Shown piece by piece: positions 34,935 through 43,333 of a DNA stretch of 62,049 bases. The notes under the pieces are model-generated. The model did no database searches. It was not told the origin of the DNA and saw only the letters and a program-made list of their open reading frames with translations. Source of the DNA: Rhizobium sp. ASV8. GTDB taxonomy: Bacteria; Pseudomonadota; Alphaproteobacteria; Rhizobiales; Rhizobiaceae. The number at the start of each line of letters is the position of its first letter. Within the stretch, counting starts at the first letter, position 1. The stretch spans positions 1 through 62,049 of the forward strand of contig NZ_JAELUG010000026.1 of assembly GCF_016429255.1 (NCBI RefSeq). Reading direction: 5' to 3'. A program made the translations under genes and the position numbers.

Positions 34935-35793
34935 GTTTGCTCCCGAAATGGGCGATGACAGCCCGATAGAGACTATAAAGACCGAGCGACAGTGCGACAT
35001 TGACCACGGCGATGACACAGGCCGTCGTATAGTCGAACTCCTGGATCGCCTTGGCGTAGATGAGCACCGGCAGCGTAATGACCCCCTTTGCGCCGATGAA
35101 CAGGACAATGCCGAACTCATTGACCGTCAGCAGCAGGCAGAGGCTGCCGCCGGCAATGAGAGCGGGCATCGCGGCCGGCAGGATGATCTGCCGCACGATG
35201 CGCCACGGCTTTGCGCCAAGGCTGCTGGCAACCTCGATCTGGGCCTGGTCGATTTGTGAAAAAGTAGCAAGGAGTGGCCGCATGACGAACGGCGTGTAAA
35301 CGGTTGTTTCGGCCAGGATCACGCCCCACTGCGAATAAAGGAAATCGATCGGCGGCAAGTCGATGTGCATCAGCCGCATCAGGCTTTCGTTCAAAAGACC
35401 GGCCGAGCCGTAGATGAAGGTGAAGGCAAGCGTCACCAGAAAGGTCGGCAGAGCGATAAAGGTATCGATCAATCGCCCGCAGAACTTTGCGCCCGGAAAG
35501 GGAACGAAGGCGATGACAAGCGAAAACACGAAGCCGAAGACAAGGCATCCGGCTGTCGAGCCCAGTGCGATGACGACCGTATGCTGAAGCCCTTCATGGA
35601 ACTCGCGGGAGGACAGCACCTCGGCAAAAGCCGCAAGCGACACGGTGCCGGGGTCGCCAAGCGATTGCCGGATAATGAGACCCAAAGGATAGAAGAACAA
35701 TACCGAAAGGATGAGAAGCGGCGGCACTGTCCAGAAGCGGTCCCAGCGGGGATCGTAGCCGGATGTTGTTGTTGCTGCCACGGCGTCAGCCAT
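34918..35793 (-). CDS. phnU: Aminophosphonate ABC transporter permease, first (PhnU-like)
   Basis: The 291-residue permease has an N-terminal TM with PPLLILSVLFFYPLGLIIRQS and the EAA loop IEVASSLGAKPWRIVRQIILP. GGAGGA precedes ATG 35793, which lies within the last codons of the ATPase gene (8-base overlap). It is the heterodimer partner of the permease at 34137. Confidence 0.82.
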   Translation of the reverse strand: MADAVAATTTSGYDPRWDRFWTVPPLLILSVLFFYPLGLIIRQSLGDPGTVSLAAFAEVLSSREFHEGLQHTVVIALGSTAGCLVFGFVFSLVIAFVPFPGAKFCGRLIDTFIALPTFLVTLAFTFIYGSAGLLNESLMRLMHIDLPPIDFLYSQWGVILAETTVYTPFVMRPLLATFSQIDQAQIEVASSLGAKPWRIVRQIILPAAMPALIAGGSLCLLLTVNEFGIVLFIGAKGVITLPVLIYAKAIQEFDYTTACVIAVVNVALSLGLYSLYRAVIAHFGSKRAGLV

Positions 35794-36928
35794 TGCGCGC
35801 TTCCTCCGGCACAAGCGTGACATCACCAGGGTTGAGATGGAGCGTCAGCATGGCGCCAAGGGCCGGGGGTACGCTCATCGGGGCAGAAGACATTCTAACT
35901 TCCTGACCGGCAACCTCCAGCGTGACGTTATGGGTATCGCCCTGCCATTGAACGCTGCGGACGACGCCGCTCAGCCGATTGCTCTCGCTCTGCTGCGCGT
36001 CGAGGCGAAAATCATGTGGCCTGGCACACAACAGGCAATCGCTGCCCGTCGGAAGACGATAATGATTGCGCGCGATCAGAACCTGATCTCCGAATCGGAC
36101 CTGGGCGTGGCCGTTCTCCAATGGCTGAAGGCTCTTGACCTCGAGAAGGTTGGCGCGACCGAGGAACTCGGCTGCGAAACGGTTCGGTGGATAGCGGAAC
36201 AAGGATTGGGCATCACCGAAGGCTCCGAGCTTTCCGTCACGCATGATGCCGATGTGATTGGCAAGCGTCAGCGCTTCCGATTGATCGTGAGTGACATACA
36301 GCACAGTCAGTGATGGCAATTCGCGATGCAACCTTGCGAGTTCATCGACCATCGACCGACGGATCTGTGCGTCGAGAGCCGAAAGCGGCTCGTCGAGCAG
36401 CAGCACCTGCGGACGAATGGCAATGGCGCGGGCAATCGCGACGCGCTGCTGCTGGCCACCGGAAAGTTCGCGAGGATAACGCTTCGCATAGGCGGCCATG
36501 CCGACCATCGACAGTGCTTCCGGGACACGGGCACGTATGATCTCTTCCGGTGTGCGGCGCGCGCGAAGCCCGAAGGCAACATTCTCCTCAACGCGCATAT
36601 GCGGAAAGAGCGCATAGTTCTGTACGACCATGCCGATGTCGCGATCATAGGGCGCGAGATTGGTGACATCGCGGTCGCCGATCATGATGCGGCCGGCCGA
36701 CGGGCGCACGAATCCTGCCACTGCGCGCAGCGCGGTCGTCTTTCCCGATCCGGACGGACCGATCAGGGCGACGATTTCGCCCGGATTGACCGTCAGGTTC
36801 AACGAGTCGAGAACTGTCAGGCCATTATAGGCGACCGAGACATTCTCGAAGGCGATCCGTTTGGCTGATGCGGCCGACGTTTTCGTCGGCCGCCCGCTTT
36901 CGGATGGCTTTGTGTTCGCCACCGCCAT
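35786..36928 (-). CDS. phnT: Aminophosphonate ABC transporter ATP-binding protein (PhnT/PotA-like)
   Basis: The 380-residue protein has Walker A GPSGSGKTTALR, signature LSGGQQQRVAIARAIA, Walker B VLLLDEPLSALD and H-loop VTHDQSEA. A C-terminal TOBE domain runs from about 280. It belongs to the PotA/FbpC/PhnT group. An unusual 25-residue polar N-terminal extension precedes IAFENVSVAY. Its ATG overlaps the binding-protein stop by one base. It energises the importer that feeds the oxidase/phnX pathway. Confidence 0.87.
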   Translation of the reverse strand: MAVANTKPSESGRPTKTSAASAKRIAFENVSVAYNGLTVLDSLNLTVNPGEIVALIGPSGSGKTTALRAVAGFVRPSAGRIMIGDRDVTNLAPYDRDIGMVVQNYALFPHMRVEENVAFGLRARRTPEEIIRARVPEALSMVGMAAYAKRYPRELSGGQQQRVAIARAIAIRPQVLLLDEPLSALDAQIRRSMVDELARLHRELPSLTVLYVTHDQSEALTLANHIGIMRDGKLGAFGDAQSLFRYPPNRFAAEFLGRANLLEVKSLQPLENGHAQVRFGDQVLIARNHYRLPTGSDCLLCARPHDFRLDAQQSESNRLSGVVRSVQWQGDTHNVTLEVAGQEVRMSSAPMSVPPALGAMLTLHLNPGDVTLVPEEARNG

Positions 36929-37959
36929 CAGTTGCTCGCGATCGCCTTGCCGTAGGCATCGACGTCCTGCTTCAGGTCGGCAAGCACCTTGTTCCAGTCC
37001 GGCGTCCAGATCTCGATGCCCTCCATGATAGCATGCAGCTTTGCAAAATTTTCGTCCGTCGGATGGACGTCGGTGCGAACCGGAAGACCTTGAGCGACGG
37101 CGCTGACATCCTTCTGGGCTGCTTCGCTGAGCAGGAAGTCGATGAGCTTCTTGCCGTTTTCCGAATGCGGAGCACTGGAAACGAGAGCGATATAGTAAGG
37201 CAGCGAGAAGGCGGTCTTTTTGCCGTCCGGGCCGGCCGGGAAGAAAATCTTGATGTTCGGATTGTCAGTCTGCTGTGCCAGGTTCATCTGCAGGTCGCCG
37301 TTGGCGACATAAAGCTCACCCTTGTTGACGAGCGCGGTGAGCTTGCCCGTCGAGGCGGATGGGCCGAGATTGTTGACCTGCAACTGCTTGAGATAATCAA
37401 GACCGGCATCCTTGCCGCCGAAAGCGTGGAATGCCTGCAGCATCAGGGCAGTGCCGTCACCTGCCTGACCGGGCGTGGAATACTGGATCTTCTGCTTGAA
37501 TTTGGGGTCGAGCAGGTCCTTGTAGGTGGCCGGCGGCGTCTTGAGGACCGAACTGTTGTAGATGAAATTCGGATAGTTGTTGATCATCGCAACGTAGAAA
37601 CCCTTCGGATCCTTGTCGCGCGCCTCGATCTTGTCTGCGGCTGCGGACTTGTAGGCTTCGAGCAGGCCTTCGCTTGCCGCCTTCTGCACGAAAGGCGGGA
37701 GCGTTACTAGAACGTCGGCTTGGGTATTGGACTTTTCCTTCGAGAGCCTGTCGACCACACCGCTCGAACCTGCTTCGACATATTGGACCTTGATGCCGGT
37801 TGCCTTGGTGAAGGCATCGAACTCATTGCCGTACCAGCTCGGCGTGCCGTCATGGAGGCCGTCGGCACTATAGATGGTTACGACATTGTCTGCCGCCATG
37901 GCCGGTAGCGCGACCGAGGCCAGAAGGCCGGCAAGCGCAAAAATGGATTTCGTTCTCAT
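36928..37959 (-). CDS. phnS: Aminophosphonate ABC transporter substrate-binding protein (PhnS-like)
   Basis: The 343-residue product has a signal peptide (RTKSIFALAGLLASVALPAMA, cleavage before ADN) and the Fe3+/AEP-type class II binding fold (VVTIYSADGLHDGTPSWYGNEFDAF, EAGSSGVVDRLSKEK). This family includes PhnS, the 2-aminoethylphosphonate binder, distinct from PhnD. ATG 37959 was chosen over an upstream frame because the signal peptide begins there. It is the first gene of the four-gene transporter operon. Confidence 0.85.
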   Translation of the reverse strand: MRTKSIFALAGLLASVALPAMAADNVVTIYSADGLHDGTPSWYGNEFDAFTKATGIKVQYVEAGSSGVVDRLSKEKSNTQADVLVTLPPFVQKAASEGLLEAYKSAAADKIEARDKDPKGFYVAMINNYPNFIYNSSVLKTPPATYKDLLDPKFKQKIQYSTPGQAGDGTALMLQAFHAFGGKDAGLDYLKQLQVNNLGPSASTGKLTALVNKGELYVANGDLQMNLAQQTDNPNIKIFFPAGPDGKKTAFSLPYYIALVSSAPHSENGKKLIDFLLSEAAQKDVSAVAQGLPVRTDVHPTDENFAKLHAIMEGIEIWTPDWNKVLADLKQDVDAYGKAIASN

Positions 37960-38043
37960 GATGTTTCCTTTGCTCAATGACTTGACCCCAGCCGGCACGG
38001 AGGCGGGCTAACGCAAACGGCGCGAGCAAATTTATAATAAATG

Positions 38044-38068
38044 ACTATTTCAGTTATATGACGATAGT
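38044..38068. promoter_or_regulatory. Weak dyad in the promoter region of the aminophosphonate importer
   Basis: ACTAT (38044-38048) and ATAGT (38064-38068) form a short dyad in an AT-rich segment upstream of phnS. It resembles the AACTATA/TATAGTT arms at 33100, though with wider spacing, and could be a second LysR site. The remainder of 37960-38208 shows no gene. Confidence 0.3.
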
Positions 38069-38208
38069 TATTTCCTATAATTTTAATAAGGAAATCTTAC
38101 TGTTATGGCGGCCTGGAACCACACTTCGAAAAGGACGCGAAGCTCCCAACAAGACATGTTCCGTGGTTCGAATGAGGCGCATTTCGCGCGCCCGGCGCTC
38201 ACGCCGGT

Positions 38209-38808
38209 CTACGAGCCGACGGCGCGTCGACAGAAGTCGGCGACGACGCCGACCAATTTTTGCCGGTCGATCGGCGCACCTTCAGCGAGACAGTCGTCCA
38301 CAGCGCCGTGCATGGCATTGAACAGCATGACAGCGGTAAGCCGGACATCGCTAAAGACAAACGCGCCCTCGGAGCAGCCTTCAGCGAGGAAGGAAGACAG
38401 CTGGTCGACAACCGGATTGGCGCGTTTCATGCCCCGCTTTGCCGGCTGAAACTGGTGAAAAACAAGGTCATGCAGCGCGACATCATCCAGATAGGCTTCG
38501 ACGCAAGCCTGCATCCACACATCCAGGCGCCGTACCCAGCTACCGGACGAGGCAGCGGCAACCGCCGCATCGGTTTTCTGGCAAAAACGCTCGACGAAAC
38601 GAGCCTGCAGAGCACCGAGCACGTCGTCCTTCGTCTGAAAGTAGAGATAGAACGTGCCTTTTGCCACGTCAGCGGCATTCACGATTTCCGCCACGCTGGT
38701 CGCAAAAAAGCCTTTCTCCAGAAACAGTCGCTGCGCGGCATCCATCAATTCTTCGCGGCGGACTTCCGGCGGTTTGGTGCGTGGGCGCTGGCGTTCTGAG
38801 ACGGTCAC
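38209..38808 (-). CDS. TetR family transcriptional regulator
   Basis: The 199-residue product has the TetR helix-turn-helix VAEIVNAADVAKGTFYLYFQT and a helical effector domain. AGGAGAG sits at ideal distance from the GTG at 38808, so I prefer that start to an ATG at 38841 lying inside the preceding gene. It is the last gene of a minus-strand operon of small genes whose promoter region carries a TetR-type palindrome (40172), so it probably represses its own operon. Confidence 0.87.
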   Translation of the reverse strand: MTVSERQRPRTKPPEVRREELMDAAQRLFLEKGFFATSVAEIVNAADVAKGTFYLYFQTKDDVLGALQARFVERFCQKTDAAVAAASSGSWVRRLDVWMQACVEAYLDDVALHDLVFHQFQPAKRGMKRANPVVDQLSSFLAEGCSEGAFVFSDVRLTAVMLFNAMHGAVDDCLAEGAPIDRQKLVGVVADFCRRAVGS

Positions 38809-38821
38809 GAGCTCTCCTTGT

Positions 38822-39250
38822 TCACAGGCTGTCGACGGCAAGGCCGGCTGGCGCGAGAATGGTTTGGCGCAACCACTCCACCGCGCGAGGGCTCCTCTCG
38901 AAGATTTCTAGCGGCATATCAAGCGGAAGACGAGCAAGACTTTGCCGAGCCGCATCGGTTATCTTGGTAGGAGCGACGATCGCGATCCCGAGAAGCGACT
39001 GATGAAGTGCCTCGCGGACAGCCACAATCCGTTGGGCCGCCATCTGAAGCATCGTTGCCTCCCATAGAAACACGGGATTGCAGGCGACGATGAGGAGTAG
39101 CGCAAAAGGCTCGCCGTGCGACAGCCAGTTTTCCAGCCGATCGAAGCCTGATCGGATATCCTCGACATTCATCGCCGCTTCCGCGACCAGAATGGCGAGC
39201 GGCCAATGCGTTTCATCGCAATCCAGTGGGATCGCAGCGTCCATTCTCAT
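38822..39250 (-). CDS. Small protein of unknown function, paralogue of the preceding gene product
   Basis: The 142-residue protein is clearly related to the product of 39247-39690. Both start with D-x-THWPL, share WL-x-x-GE-x-FALL near residue 50, LLGIAIVAP/VIGMATVVP near residue 95, and end with a WLRQTI/WLASL helix. The alternation of strands and helices suggests an STAS/SpoIIAA-like fold, but I cannot assign a family with certainty. ATG 39250 overlaps the previous stop (ATGA). The much longer frame to 39781 is out of register with the neighbouring genes. Confidence 0.7.
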   Translation of the reverse strand: MRMDAAIPLDCDETHWPLAILVAEAAMNVEDIRSGFDRLENWLSHGEPFALLLIVACNPVFLWEATMLQMAAQRIVAVREALHQSLLGIAIVAPTKITDAARQSLARLPLDMPLEIFERSPRAVEWLRQTILAPAGLAVDSL

Positions 39251-39690
39251 CGCGATTTGCATATTGTGCCCAAGCTCCGCAGCACATGCCCCACGGTCAG
39301 CGGCCTCCCTCGCGATGCAGACAGAGACGCAAGCCACAGGGTTGCCTCGTTGACATCGTCGAATGTCCGGGCGGGAACGCCAAACAGCTTTTCCGCATTG
39401 ATGCGGCTCGTCTCCTCCAGCGCAGCCGTGGGGACGACGGTCGCCATGCCGATGACGAGCTGCCTGATCCGTTCGCCGTTGAACTGAAGCCAAGCCTTCG
39501 CCTCCCTTGCGCCGCCTTCCGGACGCCTGAGAGCGTCCATATCGGTGAAAACGCGCAGGGTTGCGAAGGCCTCGCCGCGATCCAGCCACGCCGTCCAGTC
39601 GGAAAAGAAACCAAGCTGCTCTTCTGGCGACATCGAGCCGTGCATAGCGGAAAGCACAAGCGGCCAATGAGTGAGATCGTGGCGGATCAT
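39247..39690 (-). CDS. Small protein of unknown function, first of two tandem paralogues
   Basis: The 147-residue protein starts IRHDLTHWPLVLSAMHG and has no signal peptide or TM segment. It matches the next gene's product over nearly its whole length (see that entry), so the pair arose by duplication and may form a heterodimer. ATG 39690 overlaps the stop of the ABC relic upstream, and its TGA overlaps the ATG downstream. All genes of the set are chained by ATGA overlaps, which fits fixed stoichiometry. The function is unknown. Confidence 0.7.
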   Translation of the reverse strand: MIRHDLTHWPLVLSAMHGSMSPEEQLGFFSDWTAWLDRGEAFATLRVFTDMDALRRPEGGAREAKAWLQFNGERIRQLVIGMATVVPTAALEETSRINAEKLFGVPARTFDDVNEATLWLASLSASRGRPLTVGHVLRSLGTICKSR

Positions 39691-40136
39691 CAGAAGGTTT
39701 CCTCCGATGTGATGAGACGGGAACATGGGGTGCGCGGCGCGATGAGCCTATGGTGCGCCCCCCGCTCGACGATGCGACCATTCCCCGGAATCAGAATGCG
39801 GCCTGCGCTACGGATCGTCGATGGTCGATGGCCAACGAGGATGGGCGCGCCGGTCGAAGGTGCACGAGCAGGGTTTCTCTCTATCGCCTGTGCACTGGAT
39901 TGCGCCAGGAGCGCCGATGCCCATAGCGAGGCGCCGCGCAGAATGACGTCTGCGGTCGGCAAAAAGACAAGGAAGAATGGCCGCGCAGTCCGCTCGGCGG
40001 ACAGAACGCCCGCCAGGAGCCACATAAGCTGAACGCCCTGAGCGACATGGCTGTCCGTAGTCAACATGGCGACGAAAGCACTTGCCGTCGCAGGTACGCG
40101 CGCAGCAGCCTCCACGCCATGAACACGAGCAACCAT
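39690..40136 (-). pseudogene. Remnant of an ABC exporter ATPase fused to an unrelated leader
   Basis: The 148-residue frame ends with an ABC exporter C-terminus: the D-loop neighbourhood AQSSAQAIERN, H-switch VGHRPSTIRSAGRIL and the closing GRIVERGAHHRLIA. It has no Walker A, signature or Walker B; about 90 unrelated residues stand in their place. GGAG before the ATG and the ATGA link to the next gene suggest it is still translated. It is either a decaying relic kept for coupling or a new small protein. I call it broken on present evidence. Confidence 0.5.
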
Positions 40137-40171
40137 TTGCTATCTCCAAACCGGATCCCGGCAACCATTTT

Positions 40172-40190
40172 ATGACTGACCGTCGGTCAT
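40172..40190. promoter_or_regulatory. TetR-type operator, ATGACTGAC-C-GTCGGTCAT
   Basis: A near-perfect 9+1+9 palindrome (one mismatched pair) lies about 35 bp upstream of the minus-strand operon that ends with a TetR gene, and 250 bp upstream of the plus-strand MFS gene. It is closely related to the palindrome at 6873. Confidence 0.65.
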
Positions 40191-40439
40191 TTGTAAAGAT
40201 GCTTACGCACTCTGAGAAAGTCTTCGCTGAAGTCGCCACCTCCAGCGGGCAGGTCTCGGCCTGTGAAGGCTATCGCCGCCGCTATTGACACCTTCATAAA
40301 TAAATACAATATTTTTATATGCAGAGATGATCAGCCCCGATCATCTGCGAATGAGCCGGAGAGAGAGCCGGCAAGGACGGAGGCGAACTCAAGCGGAGTA
40401 TCTGCCGCCTCGGGAAATCCATCGTTCGGGAGGAGTGAA

Positions 40440-41765
40440 ATGACTGACGATAATCCGGCGGTGCAAAGCGCCGTGCGCAAGGCGACTATTCGCCTTTTGC
40501 CCTTTCTGGGCTTGATGCTGATCCTGAATTTTCTAGATCGCTCCAATGTTGGCTTCGCCAAGACGGCCTATCAGGCTGATACCGGCATTTCGGACGCGGC
40601 ATATGCCTTCGGCGCCGGCATTCTCTATCTGGGCTATGCGACATTCGAAGTGCCGAGCAACCTCATCATGCAGCGCGTCGGCGCCCGCCTTTGGCTCAGC
40701 CGCATCATGATCACTTGGGGGATCGTCTCGGCCTGCATGGTCTTTGCCCATACGGCAACGAGTTACTATATCGTCCGCTTCCTGCTCGGCGTCTGCGAAG
40801 CAGGATTCTATCCGGGCGTCCTGCTCTACCTCACCTATTGGTTTCCCGCCAAGCAGCGTGCGCGCGCTACAGGCCTATTCTATCTGGGCGTACCTCTGTC
40901 GCTGGTGATCGGCGCACCGCTCTCCGGCTGGCTGCTCACCCATCATGACGTCCTCGGCCTCACCAACTGGCAATGGATGTTTGCCGTCGAAGGCCTGTCG
41001 GCCACGGTTGTCGGCATTTTTGCGCTTTTCTTCCTGACGAGCCGCCCTGGCGAGGCAAAATGGCTGACGAAAGAGGAGAAGAATGCATTGACCGCGGTCA
41101 TCGAAGCAGAAGAGCGCAGCAAACTCTCCGAGGTGAAGCACTCCGTCTTCAGCGTTTTGAAGGATTGGCGCGTTCTGGCTTTCATCGGCATTTATCTGTT
41201 CATCCAGATTGGTGTCGGCCCGATCACGTTCTATCTTCCGGCACGACTGGCGCAGGCCATGGGCGGCGGCATCAATACCTGGGTCGGTGTATTGCTCGGT
41301 CTACCCTGGTTCTGCGCTCTGATCGCAACGCGTGTCTTCACCGTCTATGCCGACAAGCACGACAATCATCGTGTCGTCTGCATTTCCATGCTGACCATCG
41401 GCGCCATCGCACTCGCGACTATCGGACTGACCATGAACCCTTGGGTGATGGTGATTGCCGCCTGTATCGCTGTACCGGGGCTTGCCTCCTCGCAACCGGT
41501 GTTCTGGAGCCTGCCGACGCGTTACCTGGGCGGCGTCGGTGCCGCAAGCGGCATTGCCTTCATCGTCTCGCTCGGCAATCTCGGCAGCTTCGCCTCACCG
41601 CAGATCAAGGCCTATGTCGATGCCACCACCGGCAATGGCGATGTCGGGTTCTATATCCTCGCCGGCTGCTGCTTCCTGTCGGTCGTGCTCCTCATGGCTC
41701 TCGGGTCACACCGTAAATGGATCGCCGACGCCGAGCCGACGGTCGGCAGCAGCCGCTCGCACTGA
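40440..41765 (+). CDS. MFS transporter, anion:cation symporter (ACS) family
   Basis: The 441-residue, 12-TM protein has the ACS signatures LNFLDRSNVGFAKTAY in TM1, ILYLGYATFEVPSNLIMQRVGARLWLSR in TM2-3 and GVCEAGFYPGVLLYLTYWFP. ACS members import organic anions such as tartrate, phthalate, glucarate or 4-hydroxyphenylacetate. GGGAGGAG precedes ATG 40440. It is divergent from the TetR operon and no catabolic enzymes follow directly, so the substrate is open. Confidence 0.9.
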   Translation: MTDDNPAVQSAVRKATIRLLPFLGLMLILNFLDRSNVGFAKTAYQADTGISDAAYAFGAGILYLGYATFEVPSNLIMQRVGARLWLSRIMITWGIVSACMVFAHTATSYYIVRFLLGVCEAGFYPGVLLYLTYWFPAKQRARATGLFYLGVPLSLVIGAPLSGWLLTHHDVLGLTNWQWMFAVEGLSATVVGIFALFFLTSRPGEAKWLTKEEKNALTAVIEAEERSKLSEVKHSVFSVLKDWRVLAFIGIYLFIQIGVGPITFYLPARLAQAMGGGINTWVGVLLGLPWFCALIATRVFTVYADKHDNHRVVCISMLTIGAIALATIGLTMNPWVMVIAACIAVPGLASSQPVFWSLPTRYLGGVGAASGIAFIVSLGNLGSFASPQIKAYVDATTGNGDVGFYILAGCCFLSVVLLMALGSHRKWIADAEPTVGSSRSH

Positions 41766-42004
41766 ACGGCGACACTCCAAGACAGACGGTTCCCGCCTTG
41801 CGTTCATCCTGATGAGAGACGCAAGCGGGGACCACGACCTTCCGGGCGCCCTAAAACCAGTTATATGATGCGGCGCAATAGCCTCATTTCATAACCATCT
41901 GTTTATATCCAACACAAAACATATCATTTGTCGCAATTCCCACCGGCCTCTTAGGTTGCTGCACGCGATGACGAGATCGTCGCCAAATGCCTTGGGAGGA
42001 AGGA

Positions 42005-43222
42005 ATGAAGTTCTCATCCAGAAAAGTGCTGGCAACGGCACTGCTCTTGCTGTCTGCGAGCCTGACGACGCCACATGCATCCGCGCAGAGTTTTTCGCCC
42101 ACCAACAAGGACGTGCCGCAGGGATCGGCATTCTGGGACGACATACCCACGCAGGTTTCCGACGGCGCCAAGCCCGGCGAGATCTATTGGGCCAAGCAGC
42201 GCTCCGATGCTCCGAAGGGCTCGAAAGGCTGGGACGTCATCTACGTGACCGCCGGCGTCGGCGAGAAACTGACTTATGTTTCCGGCGAGATCTACCTGCC
42301 GGATCAGGCTCCGTCCGGTCAACGCCCGCTCGTCCTCTGGAACCACGAAACCGCCGGCATGGAGGATAGCTGCGCGCCGTCGCGCCGGAGCCTGGTCGAC
42401 AAGTGGGGCGTTCGCATTCCAGCCATAGAAGATCTGCTGAAAAAGGGCTTCGCGGTCGTAACGAGCGACTATCAGGGCCTCGGCACGCCGGGCGCGACAT
42501 CCTATCTGAACGGTGCGGCACAGGCACAGGCATCGCTGGACGCGGTCAGGTTCGCTCAAACCTTTCCCGGTGCAAATGTCGGACAGAAGTTCACCGCCTA
42601 TGGCTGGTCGCAAGGGGGACAGACCTCCCTCTGGCTTGCCCACCTGCAGGAAAGCTACGCGCCTGAACTCCAGTTGCTCGGCGTCGGCGAGATTGCCCCG
42701 GCATCCCGCCATTGGGATTTGACCGAATATGACCTCACGACAACCATCACCGGCGGCTATTACATCTCGCGCATGGTAGGGTTGCATGTTGGCCATCCCG
42801 AATTGAAGCTACGGGACGTGCTCTCCGTCGACGGCCTCGAGGCCCTGGAAAACCTCAGCGCCGGCTGCTGGGCGATTGCCGACAAGACCCAGGGCAAGCC
42901 GACCACGCTATTCGCAAATCAGGAAGGGCTGAAACCGGGCAAGCCGTGGCGCGAATTGCTCGAAAAGAACGACGCCTTCCTGCCCGTCAAGAATGTGCCT
43001 TTTGTCTTTTTCCAGGGCGATAAGGACGACGCGGTCCCGGTGCAGTTGACCCGCAAGGTCGCAGCCGACCTGTGCGAGCAGGGAGTTGCGGTCGATTACC
43101 GGGAAAGCGAAGGATTGGACCACGAGACCATCGTACCTGTCGCCGCCGCGGCCTTACCGGCATGGTTCGAGGATCGGTTCAAGGGCACACCGGCACAAAA
43201 AGCCTGCCCCAAGTCAAACTGA
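42005..43222 (+). CDS. Secreted alpha/beta hydrolase, secretory lipase (LIP)-like
   Basis: The 405-residue product has a signal peptide (KVLATALLLLSASLTTPHASA, cleavage near 28). Its hydrolase fold has nucleophile elbow GWSQGGQ, a candidate Asp in GDKDDAVP and a candidate His in GLDHETIVP. The blocks LVLWNHETAGMEDSCAPS and VTSDYQGLGTPG are typical of the LIP family known best from fungi and some bacteria. It probably cleaves esters in the periplasm or outside. GGGAGGAAGGA precedes the ATG. It is downstream of the ACS transporter, after 240 bp without a gene, so a link is possible but not shown. Confidence 0.82.
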   Translation: MKFSSRKVLATALLLLSASLTTPHASAQSFSPTNKDVPQGSAFWDDIPTQVSDGAKPGEIYWAKQRSDAPKGSKGWDVIYVTAGVGEKLTYVSGEIYLPDQAPSGQRPLVLWNHETAGMEDSCAPSRRSLVDKWGVRIPAIEDLLKKGFAVVTSDYQGLGTPGATSYLNGAAQAQASLDAVRFAQTFPGANVGQKFTAYGWSQGGQTSLWLAHLQESYAPELQLLGVGEIAPASRHWDLTEYDLTTTITGGYYISRMVGLHVGHPELKLRDVLSVDGLEALENLSAGCWAIADKTQGKPTTLFANQEGLKPGKPWRELLEKNDAFLPVKNVPFVFFQGDKDDAVPVQLTRKVAADLCEQGVAVDYRESEGLDHETIVPVAAAALPAWFEDRFKGTPAQKACPKSN

Positions 43223-43333
43223 CGGGGCGAACGCCTGCCCTCAACCGCCTATCGCTTCTTGCGAGCTCCTGCATTCGTCACTAATCTGTGCAGGAGCGCC
43301 GCCGTTTGCGCGATGCTGAATTGAGGGAAATAG

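Noticed and set aside
39251..39781. N-terminal extension of the second small paralogue giving a 319-residue protein
   Set aside because: The extra part is the out-of-frame shadow of the first paralogue and is very rich in Arg; the ATGA overlap at 39247-39250 gives a natural start.
40137..40439. Possible small gene between the TetR-controlled operon and the ACS transporter
   Set aside because: No frame has a ribosome site or conserved motif; the region is better explained as a shared divergent promoter with a TetR operator.
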